64,000 nt of DNA from Bradyrhizobium cytisi (GCF_008123515.1 NZ_VSSR01000006.1:1-64000), one strand, 5' to 3'; positions 43,453-52,900 are shown, counted from the first letter of the stretch. A program made the numbers and translations. Notes: generated by a model from the letters alone, not told the origin.

Positions 43453-44793
43453 ATGTCACGCAAGACACTGACACGACGTCAATTTGTGGCAGCCACTGCA
43501 ATGTCCTCCACGGCGTTGATCGCGGCGCCCTATGTCCGAGGCGCTTACGCCGCCGGCAAGCTCTCGATCGGCTTCTGGGACCACTGGGTGCCCAACGCCA
43601 ACGACGCCTCCACCGCGCTCGTCAAGGAATGGGCCGACAAGGAGAAGGTCGAGGTTTCGATCGACTACATCACCAGCAACAACAAGAAGATTGAGCTGAC
43701 CGCAGCGGCCGAAGCGCAGGCCAAGTCCGGTCATGACATTCTCCAGATGCCGAGCTGGTGGCCGCACGCCTATTCAGAAAATCTCGAGCCGCTCAACGAC
43801 GTCATGGAGCCGCTCATCAAGCAGAATGGCGAGGTCAACGGCACCGTCAAATATCTGGGACAGTCGGGCGGCAAATGGCTCGCCGTGCCCGCGACGCCAG
43901 GAAGCCAGATCAAGGGTCCCTGCTCCCGCATCGATCTCATGAAGAAGCATGCGGGCATCGACGTGCAGGAGATGTATCCGGCCGGCAGCCCGCCGAAAGC
44001 CGACAACTGGACGATGGAGACGTTCCTGAAGGCGGCGGAAGCCTGCCATAAGGCCGGCTTCCCGTTCGGCATCGGTCTCGGCGAAACCACCGACAGCGTC
44101 GACACGGCGGGGGCGATCTTCCAGTCGTTCGGCGCCGAGCTCGTCAACGCCAAGGGCGATGTCACGGTCAAGACCGACGAGGTGCGGCAAGCGCTCGAAT
44201 TCTACAAGAAGCTGATCGCCGTGCTGCCAACGGATGCGCCGTCCTGGGATGACGCCTCCAACAACAAATGGCTGATCTCGGGCCGCGGCGCGATGATCCT
44301 CAACCCGCCAAGCGCCTGGGCCGTCGCCAAGCGCGACGCACCGCAGGTCGCCGAGCAATGCTGGACGCACGGCTTCCCAGCCGGCCCGAAGGGACGCTTT
44401 GCGCCGTTCCTGCCCTATTTCTGGGGCGTCTGGAGCTTCGGGAAGAACAAGGAGGCGGCCAAGAGCCTGCTCATCCATCTGTCCTCGCCGGCGGCGATTG
44501 AAAAATTCGTCGCGGCGAGCGGCGGCTACGATCTCCCGGCCTACGCGAACATGACGAAATTCAAGACCTGGGCCGAGGAAGGGCCGCCGAAGGGCACGCT
44601 CTTCCACTATCCGGATCCCTACAAGCAGCAGACGATGTCGATCGCAGCGTCGCCGGCGCCGCCGAAGATCGCCCAGCAGATCTATTTCCAGGCGACGCTG
44701 ACCAAGATGGCGCTGCGCTTTGCGCAGGGCGAGAAGATGGACACGGCGCTCGCCTGGGCCGAGGGCGAGTGCGAGGGCTTCATGCGGACCTGA
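43453..44793 (+). CDS. carbohydrate ABC transporter substrate-binding protein
   Basis: A 446-residue receptor of the extracellular solute-binding family 1. The N-terminus MSRKTLTRRQFVAATAMSST is a twin-arginine signal, so it is exported folded. Typical blocks: SIGFWDHWVPNANDASTALV, HDILQMPSWWPHAYSENLEP, LISGRGAMILNPPSAWAVA and FGKNKEAAKSLLIHLSSPAA. It feeds the two permeases and ATPase that follow. The sugar or polyol cannot be read from sequence. Confidence 0.9.
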   Translation: MSRKTLTRRQFVAATAMSSTALIAAPYVRGAYAAGKLSIGFWDHWVPNANDASTALVKEWADKEKVEVSIDYITSNNKKIELTAAAEAQAKSGHDILQMPSWWPHAYSENLEPLNDVMEPLIKQNGEVNGTVKYLGQSGGKWLAVPATPGSQIKGPCSRIDLMKKHAGIDVQEMYPAGSPPKADNWTMETFLKAAEACHKAGFPFGIGLGETTDSVDTAGAIFQSFGAELVNAKGDVTVKTDEVRQALEFYKKLIAVLPTDAPSWDDASNNKWLISGRGAMILNPPSAWAVAKRDAPQVAEQCWTHGFPAGPKGRFAPFLPYFWGVWSFGKNKEAAKSLLIHLSSPAAIEKFVAASGGYDLPAYANMTKFKTWAEEGPPKGTLFHYPDPYKQQTMSIAASPAPPKIAQQIYFQATLTKMALRFAQGEKMDTALAWAEGECEGFMRT

Positions 44794-44808
44794 GCCGGGT
44801 GTGTGCCA

Positions 44809-44840
44809 TGGCGGTTCGCGCTTTCGGGCGTGAGCCGCCA
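44809..44840 (+). promoter_or_regulatory. hairpin between receptor and permease genes
   Basis: TGGCGG (44809-44814) pairs with CCGCCA (44835-44840), extended inward by CGCGC/GGGCG-type pairs, 16 bp after the receptor stop. Such hairpins stabilise the receptor message and limit read-through, giving more receptor than permease. Confidence 0.55.
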
Positions 44841-44938
44841 AGGCGCGCTTTCGTTCCGTCCGCATGTTCCTGAGGCCGACCGCTCGCCAGCTTCACCGTT
44901 GAACGTCCCTCAGAAAGTTTGACCAGAAAGTCAGATTC

Positions 44939-45880
44939 ATGGCCGATGTCGTCGTAGAGCAAGGTCGCCGCGCTCGTGCCGCAAGCCCCCGCAAAAAGAA
45001 TGCGAGCCTGCGTAATGTGCTGGGTCGGAAATCGTCCGTGGCGTTCTTCCTGACGCTGCCGCTGATCCTCCTGATCGCGCTGCTCGTGCTCTATCCTGCC
45101 TTCTATTCGCTCTACCTGGCGACACTGAACAAGGCGATGACGAAATTCGTCGGCCTCGGCAACTTCACCTTCCTGTTCAAGCGCGAGACGTTCTGGATGG
45201 TGGTGAGGCAGTCCTGCATCTTTGCGATCACCGCCGTATTCTTCAAGGCGCTGATCGGCTTCATCGTCGCGCATTTCGTCCACAACATTCCGGGCAAGAA
45301 GCAGCGCAAATGGCGCGGCATGCTGCTGGTGCCCTGGGTGATTCCGCCGGCGATGAGCACGCTGGCCTGGCTCTGGCTGTTCGATCCCTCCTACAGCGCC
45401 TTCAACTACACGCTCTCCTTCTTCGGCGTCGGTCCGATCCCCTGGCTCGGTGACACCTTCTGGGCGCGCTTCTCCGTGATTCTCGTCAATGTCTGGTACG
45501 GCGCGCCGTTCTTCCTGATCATGTATCTCGCCGCGCTGAAATCGGTGCCTGACCAGCTCTACGAGGCCGCCGCCATCGACGGCGCCAACTGGTGGCAGAA
45601 GATGTGGTACGTCACGCTGCCGATGATGCGCAACATCATCGCCATCACGACGCTATTCTCGCTGATCGTCACCTTCGCCAATTTCGACATCGTGCGCATC
45701 CTGACCTCGGGCGGTCCGCTGGACCGGACGCATCTGTTCGCCACCTGGGCGTTCCAGGTCGGCATCCAGAGCAACGATATCCCGCTCGGCGCCTGCGTCT
45801 CGCTGTTCATGGTGCCGATCCTTGCCGTCGCAGCGATCTTCATCCTGCGCGATGTCAATAAACGTGGGAACGAAGCCTGA
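44939..45880 (+). CDS. sugar ABC transporter permease, MalF/UgpA type
   Basis: A 313-residue inner membrane protein. After a basic head (RRARAASPRKKNASLRNVLG) there are six hydrophobic helices, with the permease EAA loop in YEAAAIDGANWWQKMWYVTLP near residue 205. The end IFILRDVNKRGNEA is normal. Its stop overlaps the next start (TGATG), a coupled pair. It forms half of the channel. Confidence 0.93.
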   Translation: MADVVVEQGRRARAASPRKKNASLRNVLGRKSSVAFFLTLPLILLIALLVLYPAFYSLYLATLNKAMTKFVGLGNFTFLFKRETFWMVVRQSCIFAITAVFFKALIGFIVAHFVHNIPGKKQRKWRGMLLVPWVIPPAMSTLAWLWLFDPSYSAFNYTLSFFGVGPIPWLGDTFWARFSVILVNVWYGAPFFLIMYLAALKSVPDQLYEAAAIDGANWWQKMWYVTLPMMRNIIAITTLFSLIVTFANFDIVRILTSGGPLDRTHLFATWAFQVGIQSNDIPLGACVSLFMVPILAVAAIFILRDVNKRGNEA

Positions 45881-46785
45881 TGAGCACGCTCGTAATCGAC
45901 AAGGCTGGACCAACTCGCAAGCTCGGCAGCATGAGCCGGGACCGTATCTGGGCGCTGCGCTGGTCCTATTTCTTCCTGGTGCTGTTTGCGATCTTCTTCC
46001 TGACGCCGCCGGTCTACATGCTGATCACCTCGCTCAAGAGCAGCGCGGAGATTTCGGCGGCGACCAATCCGTGGTGGGTGTTTCACCCCACTTTGTCGAA
46101 CTATGTCGAGCTCCTGACCTCGAACCAGTTCCTGCGGTTCTTCTGGAACTCGTCGATCATCTCGATCGTGGTCGTGATCGTCACCATGCTGATCAGCATC
46201 CCCGCGGCGTTCGCGTTGGCGCGGATGAAGTTCTGGGGCTCGGCGACGCTCGCGACTGGCGTCTTTCTCACGTACCTCATCCCGGACAGCCTCCTGTTCA
46301 TTCCGCTGTTCAAGATGCTGGCGGTGATCCAGGACTTCACCGGCATCACGCTGCTGAACCGCTGGTACGTGCTGGTGTTCATCTATCCGACGCTGACCGT
46401 GCCGTTCTGCACCTGGATCATGATCGGCTACTTCGCCTCGATCCCGAAGGAGCTCGATGAGGCCGCGATCATCGACGGCGCTTCCTGGCTCCAGACCCTG
46501 CTGCGGATCTTCATTCCGGTGGCGCTGCCCGGGTTGATCGCGGCGACGATCTTCGCCTTCACCGTGTCATGGGCCCAGTTCCTCTATCCCCTGGTGTTCA
46601 CGACGTCGATCGACCAGCTCGTGTTGCCGGTCGGCATCACCACCACGTTGATCAAGGGTGACGTCTTCAACTGGGGTCAGATCATGACCGGCGCACTGCT
46701 CGGCGCGGCGCCGCCGCTCGTCATCTACGCCTTCCTGATGGATTACTACATTGCCGGCCTGACCGCCGGCGCGACAAAGGGTTGA
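45880..46785 (+). CDS. sugar ABC transporter permease, MalG/UgpE type
   Basis: A 301-residue membrane protein with six helices (ALRWSYFFLVLFAIFFLTPP first). The EAA loop is DEAAIIDGASWLQTLLRIFI near residue 195. The C-terminus DYYIAGLTAGATKG is the usual end of MalG-type permeases. It starts within the stop of the first permease and ends six bases before the ATPase start. Confidence 0.93.
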   Translation: MSTLVIDKAGPTRKLGSMSRDRIWALRWSYFFLVLFAIFFLTPPVYMLITSLKSSAEISAATNPWWVFHPTLSNYVELLTSNQFLRFFWNSSIISIVVVIVTMLISIPAAFALARMKFWGSATLATGVFLTYLIPDSLLFIPLFKMLAVIQDFTGITLLNRWYVLVFIYPTLTVPFCTWIMIGYFASIPKELDEAAIIDGASWLQTLLRIFIPVALPGLIAATIFAFTVSWAQFLYPLVFTTSIDQLVLPVGITTTLIKGDVFNWGQIMTGALLGAAPPLVIYAFLMDYYIAGLTAGATKG

Positions 46786-46791
46786 ATGTTC

Positions 46792-47892
46792 ATGGCTGAC
46801 GTTGCATTGCGGAAGGTGGTCAAGCGTTACGACGATGTCGAGGCCGTGCGCGGTATCGACCTTGATATCGCCGACCATGAGTTCATCGTGCTGGTCGGGC
46901 CCTCCGGCTGCGGCAAGTCGACAACGCTGCGCATGATCGCGGGACTCGAGGATATCAGCGACGGCGACATCATGATCGGCGGCGACATCGTCAACGACGT
47001 GCCGCCCAAGGACCGCGACATCGCCATGGTGTTCCAGAACTACGCGCTCTACCCGCACATGACGGTCGCCGAGAACATGTCGTTCGGACTGCGGCTGAAG
47101 CATTATCCCAAGGCCGAGATCAAGGCGCGGGTGACGGAAGCCGCACGTCTCCTGGACATCACCGATCTGATCGACCGCAAGCCCAAGCAGCTCTCCGGCG
47201 GACAGCGCCAGCGCGTCGCCATGGGGCGCGCCATCGTGCGCAATCCAAAGGTCTTCCTGTTCGACGAGCCGCTGTCCAATCTCGACGCCAAGCTGCGGGT
47301 GCAGATGCGGATCGAGATCAAGAAGGTGCACCAGAAGGTGCGCACCACCACCGTCTACGTCACCCACGACCAGGTCGAGGCGATGACGCTGGCCGACCGC
47401 GTGGTGGTGATGAACAAGGGTCGCATCGAGCAGATCGGCACGCCGAACGAGCTCTACCACAAGCCGGCGACGCGCTTTGTCGCAGGTTTTATCGGCTCGC
47501 CCGCAATGAACTTCATCCCGTGCCGGCTGGAAGATGCCGGCAGCACGCTGCAGATCCGCCTGACCGACCGCATCGCCTTTGCGCTGCCGCCGGCGCGCGC
47601 CGCGCGCTACAACGCGTTGCCGCGTACCGACAAGCTCCTGCTCGGGGTCCGGCCGGAGCATCTCACCGAGGCGCACGCGCATCTGGATCCCGGCATCGAG
47701 AGCTTCGATACCGTGCTCGACGTGACCGAGCCGATGGGGATGGAGACGCTGGTCTATTTCGGGCTCGACGGCACGCCGGTCTGCGGCCGCGTCAATCCCA
47801 ATGCCGGCGCCAAGGACGGGGCTCCCATGCGTTTGGCGATGGACCTCAATAACATGCACCTGCTAAACGAGGAGACCGGCGTCGTACTGTGA
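46792..47892 (+). CDS. sugar ABC transporter ATPase, UgpC/MalK type
   Basis: A 366-residue ATPase that drives the transporter. Walker [13 protein letters not shown], the Q-loop [16 protein letters not shown], the signature [14 protein letters not shown], Walker [16 protein letters not shown] and the switch His [11 protein letters not shown] are all intact. The C-terminal TOBE part ([10 protein letters not shown]) is regulatory. ATG 46792 is preferred to ATG 46786, which lies right on the preceding stop. Confidence 0.95.
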   Translation: MADVALRKVVKRYDDVEAVRGIDLDIADHEFIVLVGPSGCGKSTTLRMIAGLEDISDGDIMIGGDIVNDVPPKDRDIAMVFQNYALYPHMTVAENMSFGLRLKHYPKAEIKARVTEAARLLDITDLIDRKPKQLSGGQRQRVAMGRAIVRNPKVFLFDEPLSNLDAKLRVQMRIEIKKVHQKVRTTTVYVTHDQVEAMTLADRVVVMNKGRIEQIGTPNELYHKPATRFVAGFIGSPAMNFIPCRLEDAGSTLQIRLTDRIAFALPPARAARYNALPRTDKLLLGVRPEHLTEAHAHLDPGIESFDTVLDVTEPMGMETLVYFGLDGTPVCGRVNPNAGAKDGAPMRLAMDLNNMHLLNEETGVVL

Positions 47893-47926
47893 CGCCGCTT
47901 CAAGAAACGCAAGCAGGCGGGGAGCA

Positions 47927-48916
47927 ATGGCGACCAACAAGAAGAAGATTTTCGTTACACAAACTTTGTCGCAAGGGGCACGCGCCCTCCTCACCCGGCG
48001 GGACGATATCGAGCTCGTCGAGTTTCCGAACCTGATCTCCGCCAAGGATTTCGAGGCCTTGCTCAAGAGCCATGCGCCGGTCCACGGCGTGGCGCTGGGT
48101 GCCACGGCCTTCGGCGAGACGGAGCTCCAAGCTTCCCAGGACATGAAGGTGGTGACCCGGATCGGCGTCGGCTACGACGCCGTCGACGTGCCCGCCCTCT
48201 CCCGCCGCAAGGTGCCGCTGATGGTCGCGGGCAGCGCCAATTCACCGTCCGTCGCCGAACAAGCCCTGTTCATGATGCTGACGCTGGCCAAGCGCGCGAA
48301 TGAAATGCACGCCTGCGTCAAGGACGGCCAATGGGCCAACCGCCTCGCCATGCTGCCGTTCGACCTCTACGGCAAGACCGTGCTGATCGTCGGCTTCGGC
48401 CGCATCGGCACCCGCACCGCCAAGCGCTGCCTGGCGATGGAGATGAAGGTGGAGGTCTATGATCCCTACAAGGGAGCCGCCGACATCAAGGCCGCCGGCT
48501 GCGAGCCGGTCGCGGATCTCGACGCGGCGCTGCCCAACGCAGATTTCGTCACCCTCCACTGCCCGAAGACGCCGGAAACCATCGGCCTGTTCGATGCGGC
48601 GCGGATCGGCCGGATGAAGGCAAAATCCTGTCTCATCAACACTGCGCGCGGCGGCATCGTGAAGGAGGCCGCGCTTTACGACGCGCTCGTCTCCGGCAAG
48701 CTCGCCGGTGCCGGCATCGACGTGTTCGAAGTCGAACCGCCGCCGGTCAGCAATGTACTGTTCGCGCTGCCCAACGTCATCATGGCCCCGCACGTGGCGG
48801 GCGTCACCGTCGAGGCGGTGAGCCGCATGAGCGAGCAGACCGCGCGCAACATCCTGAGTGTACTGGACGGCGATCCGATCCGGCAGAACATCATCAACCA
48901 GGACGTGCTGGGCTGA
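47927..48916 (+). CDS. D-2-hydroxyacid dehydrogenase
   Basis: A 329-residue NAD-dependent enzyme. The nucleotide fold shows LIVGFGRIGTRTAKRC; the catalytic Arg (LINTARGGIVKEAAL), Glu (IDVFEVEPPP) and His (MAPHVAGVTVEAVS) are in place. The family includes phosphoglycerate, glyoxylate and hydroxypyruvate enzymes; no C-terminal ACT domain is present, which argues against SerA. It follows the ATPase gene by 34 bp and probably acts on the transporter's substrate or product. Confidence 0.9.
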   Translation: MATNKKKIFVTQTLSQGARALLTRRDDIELVEFPNLISAKDFEALLKSHAPVHGVALGATAFGETELQASQDMKVVTRIGVGYDAVDVPALSRRKVPLMVAGSANSPSVAEQALFMMLTLAKRANEMHACVKDGQWANRLAMLPFDLYGKTVLIVGFGRIGTRTAKRCLAMEMKVEVYDPYKGAADIKAAGCEPVADLDAALPNADFVTLHCPKTPETIGLFDAARIGRMKAKSCLINTARGGIVKEAALYDALVSGKLAGAGIDVFEVEPPPVSNVLFALPNVIMAPHVAGVTVEAVSRMSEQTARNILSVLDGDPIRQNIINQDVLG

Positions 48917-48921
48917 GGTGA

Positions 48922-48954
48922 ATCCGAAGGCGGCCACACCGCCCGCCTTCGGAT
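48922..48954 (+). terminator. 12-bp stem terminator-like hairpin
   Basis: ATCCGAAGGCGG pairs perfectly with CCGCCTTCGGAT, six bases after the dehydrogenase stop. No T-run follows, but the position suggests the end of the ABC operon. Confidence 0.6.
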
Positions 48955-49082
48955 GGCCAGAATGCGTCCCATTTTGGCGCAGATCGGGCCCCAACTCAGC
49001 CTTAATCAAACCCGCGTAATGTATCCGGCCGCGGCGGCAGTGGGACAGACTTTGCCGGCCGCGTCGAGCTGGAGGATGGACC

Positions 49083-49568
49083 TTGTCAGAGATCGACCCG
49101 ACCGACCAAGCGCTGGCGACCATCGCGAGCATTTTCGAGCACCCCGAGCCCGTTCTCGTCGTCCGCGACACCGAGACGGAAACGGTGGCTGCCGATGACT
49201 ATGCGGTCGCAGACGAGCATCATGCCTCCGACGATCATCGAGCCTCCGACGAGCATCCGGTGGTCGAGGAGCAGCCGCTGGTGCCCGACCACACCGACGC
49301 CGACGGCTACAGCAAGGTCGGTCCCGGGCCGATGGTGGCGATCCGCCTGAAATGGGCGGTCCATCGCGGCGACGACGGCCAATACTACGTGCACGAAACC
49401 ATCGGCGAGCAGTCCGCCCCCGTGGTCAGCGGCCCGATGACCAGCGAGGCCGCCGTGCATTTCGTCGACGAACACGAGAACGAGGCCCATCGGCGCTTCG
49501 AGCTGCTGCGCAGCGAGATCGCCGGCCGCAGCTCGCTCGCCGACTACGAGCGCAAGGGCGAAGCGTAA
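49083..49568 (+). CDS. hypothetical protein with acidic His-rich repeats, 161 aa
   Basis: TTG 49083, preceded by GGAGG, opens MSEIDPTDQALATIASIFEH. Residues 40-62 are a His/Asp/Glu run with a loose repeat (ADEHHASDDHRASDEHPVVE), possibly metal-binding. The C-terminal half is folded in appearance (KVGPGPMVAIRLKWAVHRGD, YYVHETIGEQ, FVDEHENEAHRRFELLRSEI). Its stop abuts the stop of the convergent DUF1993 gene with no base between. Not recognised. Confidence 0.65.
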   Translation: MSEIDPTDQALATIASIFEHPEPVLVVRDTETETVAADDYAVADEHHASDDHRASDEHPVVEEQPLVPDHTDADGYSKVGPGPMVAIRLKWAVHRGDDGQYYVHETIGEQSAPVVSGPMTSEAAVHFVDEHENEAHRRFELLRSEIAGRSSLADYERKGEA

Positions 49569-50078
49569 TTACTTCCTTCCCAGGAAATCCTTCTTCACGA
49601 GCTCGACGCCCGCGTGCCGCAGCAGGTCGTACGCGGTCGTGACGTGGAAGAAGAATTGCGGGACGCTGTTGGTGAGCAGCAGCGTCCGCCCGGTAAAGGG
49701 CAGCTCGGTCCCATTCTTGAGCCTGAAGAAGACCTTCAGCTCCGCGGCCGCATCGATCTCGGCGCGCGGCAGGCTTTCAATGAATTCGATTGAGGTGGCG
49801 ATCCGCGCCTGAAGCCCGGCCATGTCGTGCTCCAGCGGCGGCAGCGCGACCGGCTCGCACTGCGCCAGCAAGGCCGGAGCGACGGTGGCGTGGCGGCAGG
49901 CCTCGCCGATCTGCTGCGCCAGATCGTACATGTTCGGCGCCATGCGCATGCCGAGCAGGACCGCCGGATTGAACTTGCGGGTCTCCGCACAGGCAACGCC
50001 CTTGTCGAGCAGGGCGGAAAGGTTGCGCAGGTAAGGCACGAACAGGCCGACCGAGGCCTCGTACATCGAGATCGTCAC
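49569..50078 (-). CDS. DUF1993 family protein
   Basis: A 169-residue helical protein. GTG 50078 (MTISMYEASVGLFVPYLRNL) has GGGA at a fair distance; ATG 50066 is the other choice. Family blocks: FNPAVLLGMRMAPNMYDLAQQ, IEFIESLPRAEID and NSVPQFFFHVTTAYDLLRHAG. DUF1993 proteins resemble the DinB four-helix fold. The function is unknown. It is divergent from the periplasmic receptor gene. Confidence 0.85.
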   Translation of the reverse strand: MTISMYEASVGLFVPYLRNLSALLDKGVACAETRKFNPAVLLGMRMAPNMYDLAQQIGEACRHATVAPALLAQCEPVALPPLEHDMAGLQARIATSIEFIESLPRAEIDAAAELKVFFRLKNGTELPFTGRTLLLTNSVPQFFFHVTTAYDLLRHAGVELVKKDFLGRK

Positions 50079-50179
50079 TTCAAGATTCCCTTCAATTCCG
50101 CCTCGCCAGAAACTGGCATCTGGTCTAAATCCACGTTCAAGAGCTGCACAATGACAGCTTGGGCATAGGTGGAAAAGAG

Positions 50180-50974
50180 ATGACCGTTCGAATAACCGTT
50201 CGAATCCTGGCGGCCTTGACCGTGATGTTGCTGGCAAACCTGTCGGCGCACGCGCAGCAGCCGGCGCCCTCGCGCCTCGACGAGATCATCAAGCGCGGCA
50301 CGTTGCGCGTCGGCATGACCGGCGACTACAAGCCCTTCACCTACCTGGACAAGGCCACGCAGCAGTTCTCCGGTTTTGACGTCGACATGGCGGAGGCGCT
50401 GGGCAAGGCGCTCGGCGTCAAGGTCGAATACGTAGCCACCGCCTGGCCGAAGCTGATGAAGGATTTCGAGTCCGACCAGTTCGACATCGCGATGGGCGGC
50501 GTCTCGGTCACGCTCGACCGCCAGAAGAAGGGCTATTTCACGATGCCGATCATGCGCGAGGGCAAGACGCCGATCGCGCGCTGCGCCGACGCCGGCAAGT
50601 ACCAGAGCATCGCCGATATCGACAAGAAGGGCACCCGCGTCATCGTCAATCCCGGCGGGACCAATGAGCGTTTCGCGCGCGCCAACGTCAAGGACGCCGA
50701 CATTACCGTCTTCCCCGACAACACCGCGATTTTCGACGAGATCGCCAAGGGCAACACCGATCTGATGATGACGGACGCCTCCGAGACCCGCTATCAGCAG
50801 AAGCAGCATTCAGGCGTGCTCTGCGCGGTGCACCCCGAAAAACCGTTCGACTTCTCGGAGAAGGCCTACTGGCTCCAGCCCGACGTTGCGCTGAAGGCTT
50901 TCGTCGACCAGTGGCTGCACATCTCCATGGAGGACGGCAGCTACAAGAAGATCTACGCCGCCTGGTTCGACTAA
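50180..50974 (+). CDS. periplasmic substrate-binding protein, cyclohexadienyl dehydratase-like
   Basis: A 264-residue exported protein (signal ILAALTVMLLANLSAHAQ), starting at ATG 50180 after GGAAAAGAG. The fold is solute-binding family 3: LDEIIKRGTLRVGMTGDYKP, FSGFDVDMAEALGKALGV, FDIAMGGVSVTLDRQKKGYF, VIVNPGGTNERFARANV and DLMMTDASETRYQQKQH. The last block with charged residues is that of PheC-like proteins, which dehydrate prephenate or arogenate in the periplasm. No permease or ATPase follows, supporting an enzyme role over a transporter receptor. Confidence 0.8.
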   Translation: MTVRITVRILAALTVMLLANLSAHAQQPAPSRLDEIIKRGTLRVGMTGDYKPFTYLDKATQQFSGFDVDMAEALGKALGVKVEYVATAWPKLMKDFESDQFDIAMGGVSVTLDRQKKGYFTMPIMREGKTPIARCADAGKYQSIADIDKKGTRVIVNPGGTNERFARANVKDADITVFPDNTAIFDEIAKGNTDLMMTDASETRYQQKQHSGVLCAVHPEKPFDFSEKAYWLQPDVALKAFVDQWLHISMEDGSYKKIYAAWFD

Positions 50975-51016
50975 CTCGCGTTCCTGTCGCTTGCCCGGTC
51001 AAACTTTGGGCTGGCT

Positions 51017-51035
51017 CCGGGTCTATTGAACCCGG
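51017..51035 (+). terminator. short hairpin after the PheC-like gene
   Basis: CCGGGT pairs with ACCCGG around CTATTGA, 42 bp after the stop. No T-run. Confidence 0.35.
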
Positions 51036-51142
51036 AACCGTCGGAAGGCGACTCATACCGAGAAACAGTGATCTAGATCACTTTTCGCGATCGCGGCGGG
51101 GCGTAAGCCTCGGTGCGGGGACCACCTGTTCGGGAGATGGAA

Positions 51143-52048
51143 ATGAGGAAGCTGTTGGCCACGGCCGCATTCCTTTTGGCGAGCACGGCTGCGCAGGCGC
51201 AGTACACTTTCGAATATGGCGGGCGCACCATCCGCATCGATCCGGACCGCGGCACGGTGCAGATTCCCGGCGTCTACGACAACAGCGGTCAAGGCAAGGC
51301 CAAGAAGGCCAAGAAGAACGACACGAAGCCGGACCAGCAGGCGCCGCAGCAGGCTAAGGTCGATCCGCAAACACCGGCTGCCCCGGCTCCGGCGCCTGCT
51401 CCAATCGTAGCGCCGCCCGCAGTGGAACAAGCTCCTGCGGCACCTCCCCCCGCAGCCGCGGCACCGCTTCCCGCCGCGCCGCCACCTCCGGCCGCCACGG
51501 CAAACAACGCACCGACCGAAGATGCGATGGTGCCGCCGCCTCAACCGGCTCCAAGCGCTGCCCCGGCGGTTGCCGCGGTACCGCCCGCACCGCCTCCGCC
51601 GCCGGCTCCGACCGTCGCAGCAGCACCTCCGGCACCGCCCGCGCCAACTGCTCCGGCTCCGGCGCCTGCCCCCGCGCCCGTTCAGGCCGCCGCCGTCGCG
51701 CCGCCGGTTCCGGCAGCAGCGCCCACGCGCGATCTCAATTCACCGCTCGGCGTCTGGCTTACCGAGGAGAAGGAAGGCAAGGTCCGCATCGAGCAGTGCG
51801 GCAATAACCTCTGCGGCTATTCGGTCGACAGCAAATCGAACCAGAACGGCGAACAGGTCCTGATCAACATGAAGCCCGGTAAGGATCAGAACAAGGACCA
51901 GAAATGGTCCGGCCGCATCCTCGATCCCAACACCGGCTCGACCTACGACTCGACGATCGCGCTGAAGGGAGGCGACCGCCTGCGCGTGCAGGGCTGCGCC
52001 TTCGGCGGCATGTTCTGCGGCGGCCAGACCTGGACGCGTGTGAACTAG
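51143..52048 (+). CDS. DUF2147 protein with a long Pro/Ala-rich linker
   Basis: A 301-residue exported protein from ATG 51143 (MRKLLATAAFLLASTAAQAQ), six bases after GGGAG. A short strand region (YTFEYGGRTIRIDPDRGTVQ) leads to a basic spot (KAKKAKKNDTK) and about 120 residues of almost pure Pro and Ala. The last 95 residues are a DUF2147 domain: LNSPLGVWLTEEKEGKVRIE, LCGYSVDSKSNQ, WSGRILDPNTGSTYDSTIAL and the end GGMFCGGQTWTRV. The linker could span the cell wall. Function unknown. Confidence 0.82.
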   Translation: MRKLLATAAFLLASTAAQAQYTFEYGGRTIRIDPDRGTVQIPGVYDNSGQGKAKKAKKNDTKPDQQAPQQAKVDPQTPAAPAPAPAPIVAPPAVEQAPAAPPPAAAAPLPAAPPPPAATANNAPTEDAMVPPPQPAPSAAPAVAAVPPAPPPPPAPTVAAAPPAPPAPTAPAPAPAPAPVQAAAVAPPVPAAAPTRDLNSPLGVWLTEEKEGKVRIEQCGNNLCGYSVDSKSNQNGEQVLINMKPGKDQNKDQKWSGRILDPNTGSTYDSTIALKGGDRLRVQGCAFGGMFCGGQTWTRVN

Positions 52049-52138
52049 GCTCGCACCTCGCGCGCGTGACGGCCCTCACATCGCCGGTTCCGCACCCGTG
52101 ACACGATCCCCCGCATGGTCAACCCCAAGGGGCGCGTC

Positions 52139-52495
52139 ATGAACGGATTTCGCACAGCACTCTTCGCCACCATTATCGCCATCGTTGTCCCGCTCGCGCA
52201 GGCGGATGCCGCGGGCTCGACTTTCGACGGCGCATGGAATGTCCGCATCGCGTCATCGAGCGAGACCTGCGCCAACGGCGCGACAGTCGCGATCGGGATC
52301 AACAACGGTCAGATCGCCTCGAGCAGCGCAGCCGTGACGGCGTCCGGCCGCGTCGCGGATGCCGGCGCCATCAACGTCACGCTGAGCACGGGTATCAAGC
52401 ACGCCGTCGGCTTCGGCCGGCTCAGCGGCACCTCCGGCTCCGGCACCTGGCGCGGCGCCCTGTGCACAGGAACGTGGACCGCTGAGCGGATGTAA
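52139..52495 (+). CDS. small secreted beta-rich protein, 118 aa
   Basis: ATG 52139 follows AAGGGGCG. The signal peptide MNGFRTALFATIIAIVVPLA is clear. The mature part has two Cys (SSETCANGATVAIGI and GALCTGTWTAERM) that could bridge, and strands typical of secreted domains (GSTFDGAWNVRIASS, GRLSGTSGSGTWRG). The pattern GxWxxxL/I...C resembles the DUF2147 or lipocalin-like type. The stop abuts the stop of the convergent cupin gene. Confidence 0.7.
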   Translation: MNGFRTALFATIIAIVVPLAQADAAGSTFDGAWNVRIASSSETCANGATVAIGINNGQIASSSAAVTASGRVADAGAINVTLSTGIKHAVGFGRLSGTSGSGTWRGALCTGTWTAERM

Positions 52496-52900
52496 TCAGC
52501 CGACCGCCACGCCGTATTCGGCGTCCGTCACCGGCTCGAGCCACGTCGAGAACACCCCGTCGAGCGCTTCCTGCATGGCGATGTGGCACATGCTGTTGCC
52601 TGGCGAGGCGCCGTGCCAGTGCACTTCACCCGGCGGGATCCACACGGTGTCGCCGGGACGGATTTCCTGGACCGGGCCGCCCTTGGTCTGGACGCGGCCG
52701 ACACCCGAAATCACGTAGAGCGTCTGCCCGAGCGGATGATGATGCCAGTTGGTGCGGGCGCCCGGCTCGAACGAGACGCGCGAGACGTTCAGCCGCGCCG
52801 GCGCAGGCGCCATGTTGATGGGGTCCTGCAGCACGGTGCCGGTGAAGTGTTCCTTGGGCGCGCGGCGGGTCGGTCGCGTGCCTGCGAGCGTGATATCCAT
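52496..52900 (-). CDS. cupin domain protein
   Basis: A 134-residue single cupin. Motif 1 is RTNWHHHPLGQTLYVISG with three His, and motif 2 is PGDTVWIPPGEVHWHGASP. Metal ligands His-His-Glu/Gln-His are present. Small cupins of this kind often act as carboxymuconolactone or quercetin-type enzymes. It follows the RraA-like gene by 19 bp, so the two form an operon that may handle one substrate. Confidence 0.85.
   Translation of the reverse strand: MDITLAGTRPTRRAPKEHFTGTVLQDPINMAPAPARLNVSRVSFEPGARTNWHHHPLGQTLYVISGVGRVQTKGGPVQEIRPGDTVWIPPGEVHWHGASPGNSMCHIAMQEALDGVFSTWLEPVTDAEYGVAVG

Noticed and set aside
50180-50974. An amino-acid ABC transporter receptor
   Set aside because: No permease or ATPase follows and the C-terminal block fits PheC-like proteins better, though the fold is shared and the call is not certain.
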